A stretch of DNA of 64,000 nt from positions 83,949 through 147,948 of the forward strand of contig JAQUHB010000002.1 of NCBI GenBank assembly GCA_028683835.1. Reading direction: 5' to 3'. Under the pieces are notes generated by a model. That model worked only from the letters and a program-made list of their open reading frames with translations, was not told where the DNA came from and did not search any database. Shown here piece by piece: positions 48,091 through 56,587 of this stretch (its first letter is position 1; each line of letters begins with the position of its first letter). The position numbers and the translations under genes are program-made. This stretch comes from Sulfurimonadaceae bacterium (GTDB taxonomy: Bacteria; Campylobacterota; Campylobacteria; Campylobacterales; Sulfurimonadaceae).

Positions 48091-49255
48091 GTTTCACTTG
48101 TTCGAGTTCCCAGTATTCCATTGCGAAGCTGTCTGCAACGTTGATGCTTTTGTATCCGCCGAGCATATCGGCTCGAAGCACTGCAAGCATTGTGTGTTCT
48201 ACGATATCATTAATGATGGAGCTCTCTTTTGCATCTTTTCCAAAACAGATGATTCCGTAATCTTTTACGACCACATAATTTGGAGTAGGATTTAAACATA
48301 TCTCATGAGTAGCAAATGTTTCAAAATACTCTTTATATTTTGCCTCATATATTTCTATCGCATTTTCAAAATTATCATTGAACAGTACCAAAGGCATCCG
48401 TTTTGTTCGGATAATATGCTCAGGTGTAAGCACACCTCTACATGTAAAATGCTCTAAATCTTCATGCGTGGCGTAGGTATATGCAAGGTTTGATCTGTTG
48501 ACGTGTAAGACAACCGGAAAGCCTTTGTGTTTAGTAAGAAGATGCTGCAGTTTTTTAAGATCGATCTCTTTTTTAGCATTAGAAAGCTTCAATGTCACTT
48601 TTGCATTTTCTGTCAAAAACTCTTCGGCTTTTGTGACTGCGTCTATCATCTTTGTGTAAGATTTTTTAGCGTCATCGTCGAAAGTAAAGATGCCATGATT
48701 GTGAAGGATAATCCCCTCACACTTTGACCAATCCAAATCTTTTGTTTTTTTATATATCTTTTGAGCCAAGAGAAATCCGGGCATTACATAAGGAATGATC
48801 AAAAAATTTGGAAACAGTTTTTGGATATTTTCAATTCCGCTCACTGAATTTGAAATAGTCACAACAGCGTCCGCATGTGTGTGGTCGACAAATTTAAAAG
48901 GGATAATGGCGTGTAAAATGGCTTCTACCGAAGGGTTTGGAGCGGTTTTATCAATCATCGCTGCTTTTTGAAGCATGACCATATTACTGTCACTGAGAGT
49001 CGGAAGTTTTGCCATCTCCCAAAGAGCTTCGAGTTTTACAGGCGCAAAACCCTCGGCTTTAATACTCACCAAATCCCAGCCGCTTCCTTTGACATAGAGG
49101 ATATCTTCATCCTCTACTTCCACTTTGACAGAAGTGTTTCCGCCTCCATGAAGCACAAGCTCATCACTTTGACCTAAAAGATTTGAAGTATAAACCCGTA
49201 GTTCTAAATCGGTCGTAAACTCTTTAGATTCCTCATCAGACCAAAGATTTTTCAC
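48080..49255 (-). CDS. Class II aldolase/adducin family protein
   Basis: The class II aldolase fold is shown by VLHGGGNTSVKV (about residues 34-45), VKGSGWDL, LHAIIPFKFVDHTHADAVV with metal-binding His residues, and GIILHNHGIFTF. At 391 aa it resembles the N-terminal half of YuxG/RhaD-type aldolase-dehydrogenase fusions, but the dehydrogenase half is missing. The start is GTG at 49255, 4 bp after the monooxygenase stop. It may cleave a phosphorylated sugar made by the LsrK-like kinase (inference). Confidence 0.82.
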   Translation of the reverse strand: MKNLWSDEESKEFTTDLELRVYTSNLLGQSDELVLHGGGNTSVKVEVEDEDILYVKGSGWDLVSIKAEGFAPVKLEALWEMAKLPTLSDSNMVMLQKAAMIDKTAPNPSVEAILHAIIPFKFVDHTHADAVVTISNSVSGIENIQKLFPNFLIIPYVMPGFLLAQKIYKKTKDLDWSKCEGIILHNHGIFTFDDDAKKSYTKMIDAVTKAEEFLTENAKVTLKLSNAKKEIDLKKLQHLLTKHKGFPVVLHVNRSNLAYTYATHEDLEHFTCRGVLTPEHIIRTKRMPLVLFNDNFENAIEIYEAKYKEYFETFATHEICLNPTPNYVVVKDYGIICFGKDAKESSIINDIVEHTMLAVLRADMLGGYKSINVADSFAMEYWELEQVKLRK

Positions 49256-49259
49256 GCCC

Positions 49260-49547
49260 TTAGCCTAAAACTTCAAGTTCGTCTGTGTATTTACTCAGAC
49301 AGTATGGCTCGTAGCTTGATTTGTAGACCGCATAATGTGCAGAGTTTCTGTGCCCATCAAGTGCGGCTTCATCTCTCCAGCTTTCATATGCCATAAATTT
49401 TTCTGGTTTATTTTCATACTGAAAAATCTCATAAAAAATACAGCCCTCTTCTGCTTTTGAAGGTTCGACCATCGCACTTAAAAGTTTTTTCATCATCTCG
49501 ACGCCATCTGGTTTTGCTATAAAAGTCACACGTTTTGTAATTGCCAT
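49260..49547 (-). CDS. Antibiotic biosynthesis monooxygenase (ABM) domain protein, LsrG/YgiN-like
   Basis: This small 95-aa dimeric ferredoxin-like fold protein has FIAKPDGVEMMKKLLSAMVEPSKAEEGCIFYEIFQ, FMAYESWRDEAALDGHRNS and AHYAVYKSS, the ABM pattern. LsrG, which processes phospho-AI-2, and quinone monooxygenases such as YgiN belong to this family. Its neighbours (aldolase, LsrK-like kinase) favour an LsrG-like role, but this is an inference. Confidence 0.8.
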   Translation of the reverse strand: MAITKRVTFIAKPDGVEMMKKLLSAMVEPSKAEEGCIFYEIFQYENKPEKFMAYESWRDEAALDGHRNSAHYAVYKSSYEPYCLSKYTDELEVLG

Positions 49548-49564
49548 TTCTTGTTCCTAATTTT

Positions 49565-50308
49565 TTATAATTTCAACCATTTTTTGGCTATTTTTCTTAA
49601 AGCTTCAGGGTTTTCTGAAGCAAAAAATTTAATCTCTGGGTTTGGGTAACGCTGTGAAAAATCAAACTCTTTTTCCAAGTATTGCGCAATGGCATCTCCT
49701 GAGTGGATCAACTGACAATTCTCTCCAAAATAGTTTTGTAAAGCGGGTGCAATAAGAGGGAAATGGGTACATCCGAGGATGAGTGCATCGGGAGATTTGA
49801 TATCTTCAAAATAATACTTAAAGGTAGACTCTAAGATCTCGCCCTCATAGATCTCCTCTTCGACAAGCGGCACAAAAAGACCTGTCGCTTTTGCTTCTAA
49901 GTTATTGTATCCAAGAGTATGGAGTTCGTTTTCGTAAGATGAAGAGTTTACGGTCGCTTTTGTAGCGATGATAAGAATATTTGCATCCTTACATGTAAGG
50001 GCATTTTGTGCGGCAAGTGCGCCTGATTCTATCACACCCACAACTGGACAAGTGGCATTTTCTCGCATCTCAGGCAGAGCATATGCACTGACAGTGTTAC
50101 AAGCGACTACGATAAGGTCAAGTTCGAAGTTTTTAAAAAATTCTACCGCTTCGATGGCATAACGGATGATGGTGTTTTTATCTTTGATACCATAAGGCAC
50201 ACGAGCCGTATCACCAAAGTAAATAATCTCTTCAAAAAACTGGTGTTCTAAAAGCGACTTAACAACTGTCAATCCGCCGATTCCGCTGTCAAAAACACCT
50301 ACTTTCAT
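49565..50308 (-). CDS. murI: Glutamate racemase
   Basis: It makes D-glutamate for peptidoglycan. GVFDSGIGGLTVVKSLLEH, catalytic C70 in VVACNTVSAYALP, and the second catalytic Cys in LILGCTHFPLIAP are all present. Length 247 aa. The start abuts the rho stop, and the ABM gene follows 17 bp later. Confidence 0.97.
   Translation of the reverse strand: MKVGVFDSGIGGLTVVKSLLEHQFFEEIIYFGDTARVPYGIKDKNTIIRYAIEAVEFFKNFELDLIVVACNTVSAYALPEMRENATCPVVGVIESGALAAQNALTCKDANILIIATKATVNSSSYENELHTLGYNNLEAKATGLFVPLVEEEIYEGEILESTFKYYFEDIKSPDALILGCTHFPLIAPALQNYFGENCQLIHSGDAIAQYLEKEFDFSQRYPNPEIKFFASENPEALRKIAKKWLKL
49989..49998. repeat. TTACATGTAA palindrome, copy 13
   Basis: Exact copy in murI, in the form CTTACATGTAAG, read as Leu-Thr-Cys-Lys. 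Confidence 0.9.
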
Positions 50309-51630
50309 TACTGATTATTCATACTTTCTAAGAATTCCGCATTCGTTTTATTTTTCATCATCGTTGTATATAGGAATCTGAGTGCTTCAACCTCATCATC
50401 TTGTTTATGCAACATTGAACGAAGTATAAACACTTTTTGAAGTATTTCAGGAGAGATAAGAAGCTCCTCTTTGCGAGTTCCGGATTTCAAGATATCGATC
50501 GCAGGATAGATACGACGCTCTGAGATTTTACGGCTAAGAACAAGTTCCGAGTTACCAGTCCCTTTAAACTCCTCAAAAATAACTTCATCCATTTTTGAGC
50601 CAGTTTCAACAAGTGCAGTCGCGATAATCGTCAAACTTCCACCGTTTTCTATGTTACGAGCGGCACCGAAAAAGCGTTTTGGTTTATGAAGTGCATTTGC
50701 ATCTACCCCGCCTGAAAGAACTTTTCCGCTTGATGGTGTGACGGTATTATAAGCACGAGCAAGACGAGTAATAGAATCAAGTAAAATAACGACATGGTGC
50801 CCAAGTTCCACTCGGCGTTTTGCACGCTCGATGACCATTTCAGCCACTTTCACATGGTTTTTTGCAGGCATATCAAATGTCGAGCTGTAAACTTCACCCC
50901 TAACACTTCGCTCCATGTCCGTAACCTCTTCAGGTCGCTCATCGACAAGTAAAACCATCAAATCCATATCTGCATGATTATGCGTGATACCGTTTGCTAT
51001 CTCTTTGAGAAGTTCTGTTTTACCGGTTCTTGGAGGTGCAACGACAAGCCCACGCTGACCTCGACCGATAGGAGCAAAAAGATCCATCATACGACCTGTG
51101 AGTTTGTTTGCTTGGTACTCTAATTTTATCTGGCTAGTCGCATAAATAGGTGTAAGATTTTCAAAAAGAGGACGTTTTTTACTCTCTTCGGGTGGAAGAT
51201 AGTTGATTGCTTCAATTTTAAGAAGTGCGTAGTAACGCTCTTGTTCTTTTGGAGGACGCACTTGACCTGTAACGCTATCTCCATTACGAAGAGCAAAACG
51301 TTTGATCTGTGTACTTGAAACATGTGCATCATGAACACTATCACCGAAATCTTTATCGATCGTTCGTAAAAATCCGTAACCATCAGACATCATCTCTAAG
51401 ATACCTGTAAAAAGGATGAATCCACCCTGCTCTACTTGCGCTTTTAGGATTTCAAAAATAATATCCTGACGTATAAGTTCATTTGGATTTTCAACATTGA
51501 GTTCATTTGCAATCACTACAAGTTCTGCTGTAGTTTTTGTTCTAAGATCTTCGATCTTGTGACCTACAACGGGCGTGTGAGTCCTGTTTTTCGTACTTTT
51601 TTTGTTTGATGGAGGGGTTTGTTCAGCCAT
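50308..51630 (-). CDS. rho: Transcription termination factor Rho
   Basis: This hexameric RNA helicase ends transcription. An RNA-binding cold-shock-like domain ([12 protein letters not shown]) precedes the ATPase domain with Walker [18 protein letters not shown], the [13 protein letters not shown] motif, and the [23 protein letters not shown] secondary RNA site. The frame extends to a GTG at 51642, but ATG at 51630 ([11 protein letters not shown]) has AAGGTGA at a good distance. It begins the murI-ABM-aldolase run. Confidence 0.96.
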   Translation of the reverse strand: MAEQTPPSNKKSTKNRTHTPVVGHKIEDLRTKTTAELVVIANELNVENPNELIRQDIIFEILKAQVEQGGFILFTGILEMMSDGYGFLRTIDKDFGDSVHDAHVSSTQIKRFALRNGDSVTGQVRPPKEQERYYALLKIEAINYLPPEESKKRPLFENLTPIYATSQIKLEYQANKLTGRMMDLFAPIGRGQRGLVVAPPRTGKTELLKEIANGITHNHADMDLMVLLVDERPEEVTDMERSVRGEVYSSTFDMPAKNHVKVAEMVIERAKRRVELGHHVVILLDSITRLARAYNTVTPSSGKVLSGGVDANALHKPKRFFGAARNIENGGSLTIIATALVETGSKMDEVIFEEFKGTGNSELVLSRKISERRIYPAIDILKSGTRKEELLISPEILQKVFILRSMLHKQDDEVEALRFLYTTMMKNKTNAEFLESMNNQ

Positions 51631-51778
51631 TAATTGCTTCACCTTGCTTAAGTTAGATTTATTGCGAATATGAAAGATTTATATAGATTTTGAAGTTTTG
51701 TTTTACACTTTTAGTAACCGTATTTTACCCTCATTTATGTTATTATGTCAAGAACTCACTCAAATTAAGGTTCAAACT

Positions 51779-52984
51779 ATGAAAAATAGGTTTTATTTTG
51801 ACACCAAACCAAACGAAAATATTCTTGAATTGATTAAAGCCGAAAGAGAAGAGATAGGCTTTTATGAACTTTGCCACAACGATGTCAGTGAGTATGAAAC
51901 ATACGCGAAAACTATAGATGCACAAGATATTGTCGTTGTCGGAATCGGTGGCAGTGCCCTTGGTACATCTGCGATTTATAAATTTTTAAAATATACTAAT
52001 CATTTTTCAAAAAGACTTCATGTAATAGAGACGACTGATCCGCTTGTAATCACCGATGAAATGGAACATATCGATCTTAAAAATGCCCATTTTCTTATTA
52101 TCAGTAAATCCGGAACTACCGTTGAGACTATTTCCGTTTACAAATATATTGCTTCTATTGTAGATATCACAAGCCTAAACTGTACTATTATTACCGACGA
52201 AGGCTCGCTTCTTGAAAAACATGCACTTGATAGCAATATCAAAGTGTTTCATATCCCCCATAATGTCGGTGGACGCTTCTCAGTTTTAAGTGCCGTCGGG
52301 CTTGTACCGCTTGCTATGATCGGTATCGATATCAAAGCTCTTTTGGAAGGTGCAAAAAGAATATATAACTCTTTTTTCAACCAAGAGGGTTATGATACTT
52401 CACTTCTAAAAAAAGCGACCTATTACGCACAAACAGCAAACACTTACAATATCAACTGTCTTTTTAGCTACTCTGAGGTGTTTCGCGAGTTTAATGCGTG
52501 GTATGTCCAGCTCTGGGGTGAAAGCCTTGGAAAAAAACAGCTCCATTCACAGTTACATGTAGGGCTGACACCCGTAGGCCTCATCGGACCCACAGATCAG
52601 CACTCTTTTTTACAACTTATCGTTGATGGAAAACGCGATAAAAGTGTCACGGTTATCAAGATAAATAATTTTGAAAATGTAATGGAAGTACCCAATAACT
52701 CACTCAAACACCTCGAAGCATTGGATATTTTAAATGGATATAAGTTCTCTGAGATCATCAATATGCAGGCAGATTCCATTGTAGAATCTCTGCTCTCCCT
52801 TGAACATATCCCTTTAGATGTCATTGAAATCTCTCAAATCAATGCCCATTCAATCGGAGAACTTATCTACTATTATGAGCTTCTAGCAGCACTTGTCGGA
52901 AAAATGCTTGATATAAATACATATGATCAACCGGGTGTAGAGATGGGCAAGATCATTTTAAAAGAGAAACTAAACAAAAAATGA
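51779..52984 (+). CDS. pgi: Glucose-6-phosphate isomerase
   Basis: It interconverts glucose-6-phosphate and fructose-6-phosphate. SIS-fold motifs are VVGIGGSALGTSAIYKFL, ISKSGTTVETISV, VGGRFSVLSAVGLVPLAM and YVQLWGESLGKKQ. The frame is open from 51698, but ATG at 51779 (MKNRFYFD) has AAGG upstream and gives 401 aa, the short form usual in this phylum. It is divergent from rho. Confidence 0.95.
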   Translation: MKNRFYFDTKPNENILELIKAEREEIGFYELCHNDVSEYETYAKTIDAQDIVVVGIGGSALGTSAIYKFLKYTNHFSKRLHVIETTDPLVITDEMEHIDLKNAHFLIISKSGTTVETISVYKYIASIVDITSLNCTIITDEGSLLEKHALDSNIKVFHIPHNVGGRFSVLSAVGLVPLAMIGIDIKALLEGAKRIYNSFFNQEGYDTSLLKKATYYAQTANTYNINCLFSYSEVFREFNAWYVQLWGESLGKKQLHSQLHVGLTPVGLIGPTDQHSFLQLIVDGKRDKSVTVIKINNFENVMEVPNNSLKHLEALDILNGYKFSEIINMQADSIVESLLSLEHIPLDVIEISQINAHSIGELIYYYELLAALVGKMLDINTYDQPGVEMGKIILKEKLNKK

Positions 52985-52985
52985 C

Positions 52986-54275
52986 TTAAGATTCTTTGTA
53001 AATATCTTTTGCAAAGATGAAACGGTTGATACCGTTGTCATACTCATAAGCTAAAACTTGCTTATGAGCTTTTAATATTGAATCCACAAGATATAAACCC
53101 AAACCAAAACTGTTTTTTGATGAAGACTCTTTTGTGAATGGTTCTATATAAAAGTTTAGTGGATACTTTAGCCTCTCTCCTTTACTTTCAAAACAAAGCT
53201 CCGCATCGACGATGACGATTTTAATATGTTTATCCGGTGAGTATTTCATCGCATTATCAATCATATTTTTAATAGCAGTGGTATAAAGTCTATAATTTGC
53301 TACTAGCTTTGCCGAACTTCTAATATCAACTTCTATATGCTCAGATTCTACCATCGACATATCTATGGCACCATCTATAATATCTACAATTCTATACTCT
53401 GAAAACTCTTTTCTATTTGATAACGAAGTGACTTCTTCTATCATAGCAAAATCATTGACAAGTGTTTCTAGACGTCCAAAGATTGAACTGAATCTATCAC
53501 GCTGTTTCTGAGATTCGAGCATCTGTGTCGCGATGGTTCCCTTTGCAATGGGAGTTTTAAGCTCATGCATAATATTGCGCAAAAAGAGGGTCCGAGCGCT
53601 AAGCATAGAGTTGATCTTGAGTCTCGCAGTCTCAAGTTCATTAGCAATAACTGCTATTTCATCTTTTCCCTTCACTTTAAAAGAGACATTGAGATTGCCT
53701 GCACCAAAAAGCGCAATTCTTTGAAATAAGCGTATTAAAGGGCGAAGTCTTTGTAATATAAGCATAAACGATATGATGATAATGGAGGTAATACTCACAT
53801 AACTTGAGATCAAACTCCAAGGCTTATATGGTTTAAGCGTCGAATCGATCACCATAATAGAGCCCATATTTGTACGTAAATAAAAATATATGGAATTTTG
53901 ATATTGAAGCATCACTGTTTTTACACGTAAAGATCCTTGATACATCATATTTATATTTTCTGTAAAATCATCATTTCTTCTAATATTTCTACTTTCTTGC
54001 GTCAGAATCTTCCCTGTTTTTAAAATCTGTTGAGCTTTTTTCTCAGGAATTGCAGAAAGATTATAGATAGCAAGATTAGCATCAAAAATAGCTGTTGAGC
54101 TTTGATTTTGCTGATATTCATGAAAAAGTTGGGTGATAACAGAGTGTTTTGCAAAAATATTATTGACATATCGTGTATAGTTTAGCTGATAAAACTGCCA
54201 AAAGACATAACTCACGCTCACAAGCGTTACAAAAAGCGCAAATAAAACGGTGAGTAAAACTGCATGGCGTCTCAT
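52986..54275 (-). CDS. Two-component sensor histidine kinase
   Basis: Two membrane helices (about residues 7-27 and 158-175) enclose a periplasmic sensor domain. A HAMP-like region follows, then HisKA with H237 in LRNIMHELKTPIAKG and a HATPase with MIDNAMKYSP and SFGLGLYLVDSILKAH. The domain plan resembles the ArsS-type kinases of Helicobacter and Campylobacter. It overlaps its response regulator by 4 bp and is convergent with pgi. Confidence 0.92.
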   Translation of the reverse strand: MRRHAVLLTVLFALFVTLVSVSYVFWQFYQLNYTRYVNNIFAKHSVITQLFHEYQQNQSSTAIFDANLAIYNLSAIPEKKAQQILKTGKILTQESRNIRRNDDFTENINMMYQGSLRVKTVMLQYQNSIYFYLRTNMGSIMVIDSTLKPYKPWSLISSYVSITSIIIISFMLILQRLRPLIRLFQRIALFGAGNLNVSFKVKGKDEIAVIANELETARLKINSMLSARTLFLRNIMHELKTPIAKGTIATQMLESQKQRDRFSSIFGRLETLVNDFAMIEEVTSLSNRKEFSEYRIVDIIDGAIDMSMVESEHIEVDIRSSAKLVANYRLYTTAIKNMIDNAMKYSPDKHIKIVIVDAELCFESKGERLKYPLNFYIEPFTKESSSKNSFGLGLYLVDSILKAHKQVLAYEYDNGINRFIFAKDIYKES

Positions 54276-54934
54276 TTTATGAGTTTATATCCCACGCCTC
54301 GAACAGATTCTATGAGTGATTTATCTCCGAGTTTGTTTCTGATACGTCCTACCATTACATCAATACTCTTATTTGATGAATCTTCATTGATAGCATTGAC
54401 ATTATGGATAAGATCCTCTCTTGAGACAACATTGCCCTGTTTTTGAATCATATAAGACAAAATGCCATACTCCGCATTTGTCAGATCAAGTGCACGCCCT
54501 TTATAATGTATCTGCATCGAAGAGGTATCACATTTAAAATCACTCTTCATTTCATCTTTTTGCGATACTTTCGTTTCATATCTGCGAAGAACAGAGTGAA
54601 TACGTGCTTCAAGTTCTCTTGGATCATAAGGTTTTGGTAGATAATCGTCAGCTCCAAGTGCGAGTGCTGTCACCTTATCCGTCACATCGCTTCGCGCTGA
54701 GGAAATAATAATCGGAATATCCTGACGCTCACGGATTGCTTCACATACTTCCAAACCATCCATTCCCGGAAGTGTGAGATCAAGGATAACCAAATCAAAA
54801 GGTTCTAGTTTTAAGATACTCACAGCCTTGAAAGGATCATCCTCTGTCACTATCTTAAAATCAAACTGTTCGAGATACTCTGTAAGTATCTCCGCTAATT
54901 CCAAATCATCTTCTATCATAAGTATTTTATTCAT
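54272..54934 (-). CDS. OmpR-family response regulator
   Basis: The receiver has phospho-acceptor D52 in FDLVILDLTLPGMDG and the conserved K in LPKPYDPRELEARI. The C-terminal winged helix (about residues 130-220) has LTNAEYGILSYMIQKQGNVVSREDL and SIDVMVGRIRNKLG. Length 220 aa. It is divergent from the porin-feoAB operon across a Fur-box-containing gap, so it may be iron-controlled or may control that operon. Confidence 0.94.
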   Translation of the reverse strand: MNKILMIEDDLELAEILTEYLEQFDFKIVTEDDPFKAVSILKLEPFDLVILDLTLPGMDGLEVCEAIRERQDIPIIISSARSDVTDKVTALALGADDYLPKPYDPRELEARIHSVLRRYETKVSQKDEMKSDFKCDTSSMQIHYKGRALDLTNAEYGILSYMIQKQGNVVSREDLIHNVNAINEDSSNKSIDVMVGRIRNKLGDKSLIESVRGVGYKLIK

Positions 54935-54992
54935 AATGATACTTTAACGCATTTCTCTTAATAGTTGGATAATAAGACAAGGTTCCATTGTT

Positions 54993-55011
54993 GATAATAA
55001 TTATCATTACT
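54993..55011. promoter_or_regulatory. Fur box-like site 1
   Basis: GATAATAATTATC forms a perfect palindrome; the 19-base stretch agrees with the E. coli Fur consensus at 15 of 19 positions by my count. It is upstream of the porin-feoAB operon. Confidence 0.7.
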
Positions 55012-55027
55012 AATCTTCATTTAAGTT

Positions 55028-55046
55028 GATAATGAATATCATTACG
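55028..55046. promoter_or_regulatory. Fur box-like site 2
   Basis: GATAATGAATATCATTACG also agrees at 15 of 19 positions. It ends 28 bp before the porin ATG, so Fur binding would cover the promoter. Confidence 0.7.
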
Positions 55047-55074
55047 AATGTTATTTAAAATAATTGAGGAAAGT

Positions 55075-56352
55075 ATGAAGATCATAATGACAATCGTTTC
55101 TTTGGCATTACTTACTAACGATATGTATGCCCAAGATATTGCAAGTGCAAACAGAGATGATTCACATTCAATCAGAGAAATGATAGAAACAATGGAAGAG
55201 TCTCCGAAGAAACCAATTTCAAAAGTAAATACCTTGCAACAAATGTTTGCAGATGGAAAAATATCAGGCCAGATAAGATCTGTATATGCCGGGTATGACT
55301 ATACAACATCTCAGACAAAAGACACGTATGCAACAGCCCTCGGCGGTCAGTTGAAATATGAATTAGCAGAACTAGATGGTTTTAATGCTGCCGCCGCATT
55401 TTATACGGCTCAAGATATAAATTTTGCTACCGGAGATAGAAGTAAAGGTGAACAAAACAATGAATTCTCCTCTTCAAAAGGAAATTATACAAATCTTGCC
55501 GAGGCATATGTAAACTATAAAAACAATGGATTTAATTTTCGCGGCGGTCGTCAAGTAATCGATACTCCATTAGCAAACAGCGACGATATAAGAATAATAC
55601 AAAATACATTTGATGCATACATTGCCACCTATGAGCAAGCTGGTTTTACTTTCACAGCAGGTAATCTTCAAAAATGGCAAGGATATGATGCCGGACTTGA
55701 TAATGGATGGCAAAATACCGGTATCAATGGAACTTGGATAGGCTCTATATCTTTTTCAAATGATATTTTAGATGCAAGTGTCTGGTATTACAATATCTCC
55801 GAATTTTCAAATATCTTCTATACGGACGGATCTCTTCATTATAATTTGAATAAAGATATTTTCTTACACGTAAGTGCTCAATACATAAGTGAAAATGAAT
55901 TAAATGATAGTACAATAAACGCAGATATATATGGCGTGATGGCAGAAATAGTTTTACACGGCTTTGGAATAAGTATGGCATATGATTATGCAAGCGTAGC
56001 ATCAGGCAAACAGACTTTTAGCGGTTTTGGAGGAGGAGCATTATATACAAATATGGACACAATGATCCTAAATAATATAGCCTCAGATAGAGATGCTGAT
56101 AGCATTGTAGGCAATATGAGCTATAAAATTCATGATTTTAAAATCTGGTATGCGTATGGTAACTTTAAAGGAAACAAGAATAGTTTAAATCAAAAAGCAC
56201 ATATCGTTGAGCAAAATATAGGTTTTGAATATAATGTCATCAATAATTTTAAATTCTCTTCAATATATGTAGTGAATAATGATAAAGAAAATCCAAATAA
56301 TAGCCAAACGAACTGGAATAGACTACAGTTCATGGCAACATATAATTTTTAA
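55075..56352 (+). CDS. Opr-family outer membrane porin
   Basis: The signal peptide MKIIMTIVSLALLTNDMYAQ precedes a 400-residue beta-barrel with alternating hydrophobic and aromatic strands, for example KISGQIRSVYAGYDY, NFNFRGGRQVIDTPLANSDD-like loops and a final LQFMATYNF ending in phenylalanine. The overall form matches OprD/Opr porins of Campylobacterota. The frame runs from 55048, but ATG 55075 has GAGGAAAG upstream. Two Fur-like boxes upstream and feoAB downstream suggest it passes ferrous iron or an iron complex (inference). Confidence 0.85.
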   Translation: MKIIMTIVSLALLTNDMYAQDIASANRDDSHSIREMIETMEESPKKPISKVNTLQQMFADGKISGQIRSVYAGYDYTTSQTKDTYATALGGQLKYELAELDGFNAAAAFYTAQDINFATGDRSKGEQNNEFSSSKGNYTNLAEAYVNYKNNGFNFRGGRQVIDTPLANSDDIRIIQNTFDAYIATYEQAGFTFTAGNLQKWQGYDAGLDNGWQNTGINGTWIGSISFSNDILDASVWYYNISEFSNIFYTDGSLHYNLNKDIFLHVSAQYISENELNDSTINADIYGVMAEIVLHGFGISMAYDYASVASGKQTFSGFGGGALYTNMDTMILNNIASDRDADSIVGNMSYKIHDFKIWYAYGNFKGNKNSLNQKAHIVEQNIGFEYNVINNFKFSSIYVVNNDKENPNNSQTNWNRLQFMATYNF

Positions 56353-56362
56353 GGTAAGACAG

Positions 56363-56587
56363 ATGAATCTTTTAGAATGTAAACAAAATGATATTTTAGA
56401 GGTCGTAAAACTTAATACCGAGGGTGAACTCAGACAACGACTTCTCTCTTTTGGAGTTTTAAGGGGTGCGACTATAAGCCTGCTTGGATACTCTCCGACA
56501 AAAAGTACGGTTGAGATCAAAGTCGGAAAGATGAATATAGCGCTTCGTAAAGACGAAGCCAAAGCAATCGAGGTAAAAACAGTATGA
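56363..56587 (+). CDS. feoA: Ferrous iron transport protein FeoA
   Basis: This SH3-like cytoplasmic partner of FeoB is 74 aa: LRQRLLSFGVLRGATISLLGYSP and the end MNIALRKDEAKAIEV are typical. The frame extends upstream into the porin gene, but ATG 56363 has AAGGTAAG upstream and gives the proper length. Its TGA overlaps the feoB ATG (ATGA). Confidence 0.93.
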   Translation: MNLLECKQNDILEVVKLNTEGELRQRLLSFGVLRGATISLLGYSPTKSTVEIKVGKMNIALRKDEAKAIEVKTV

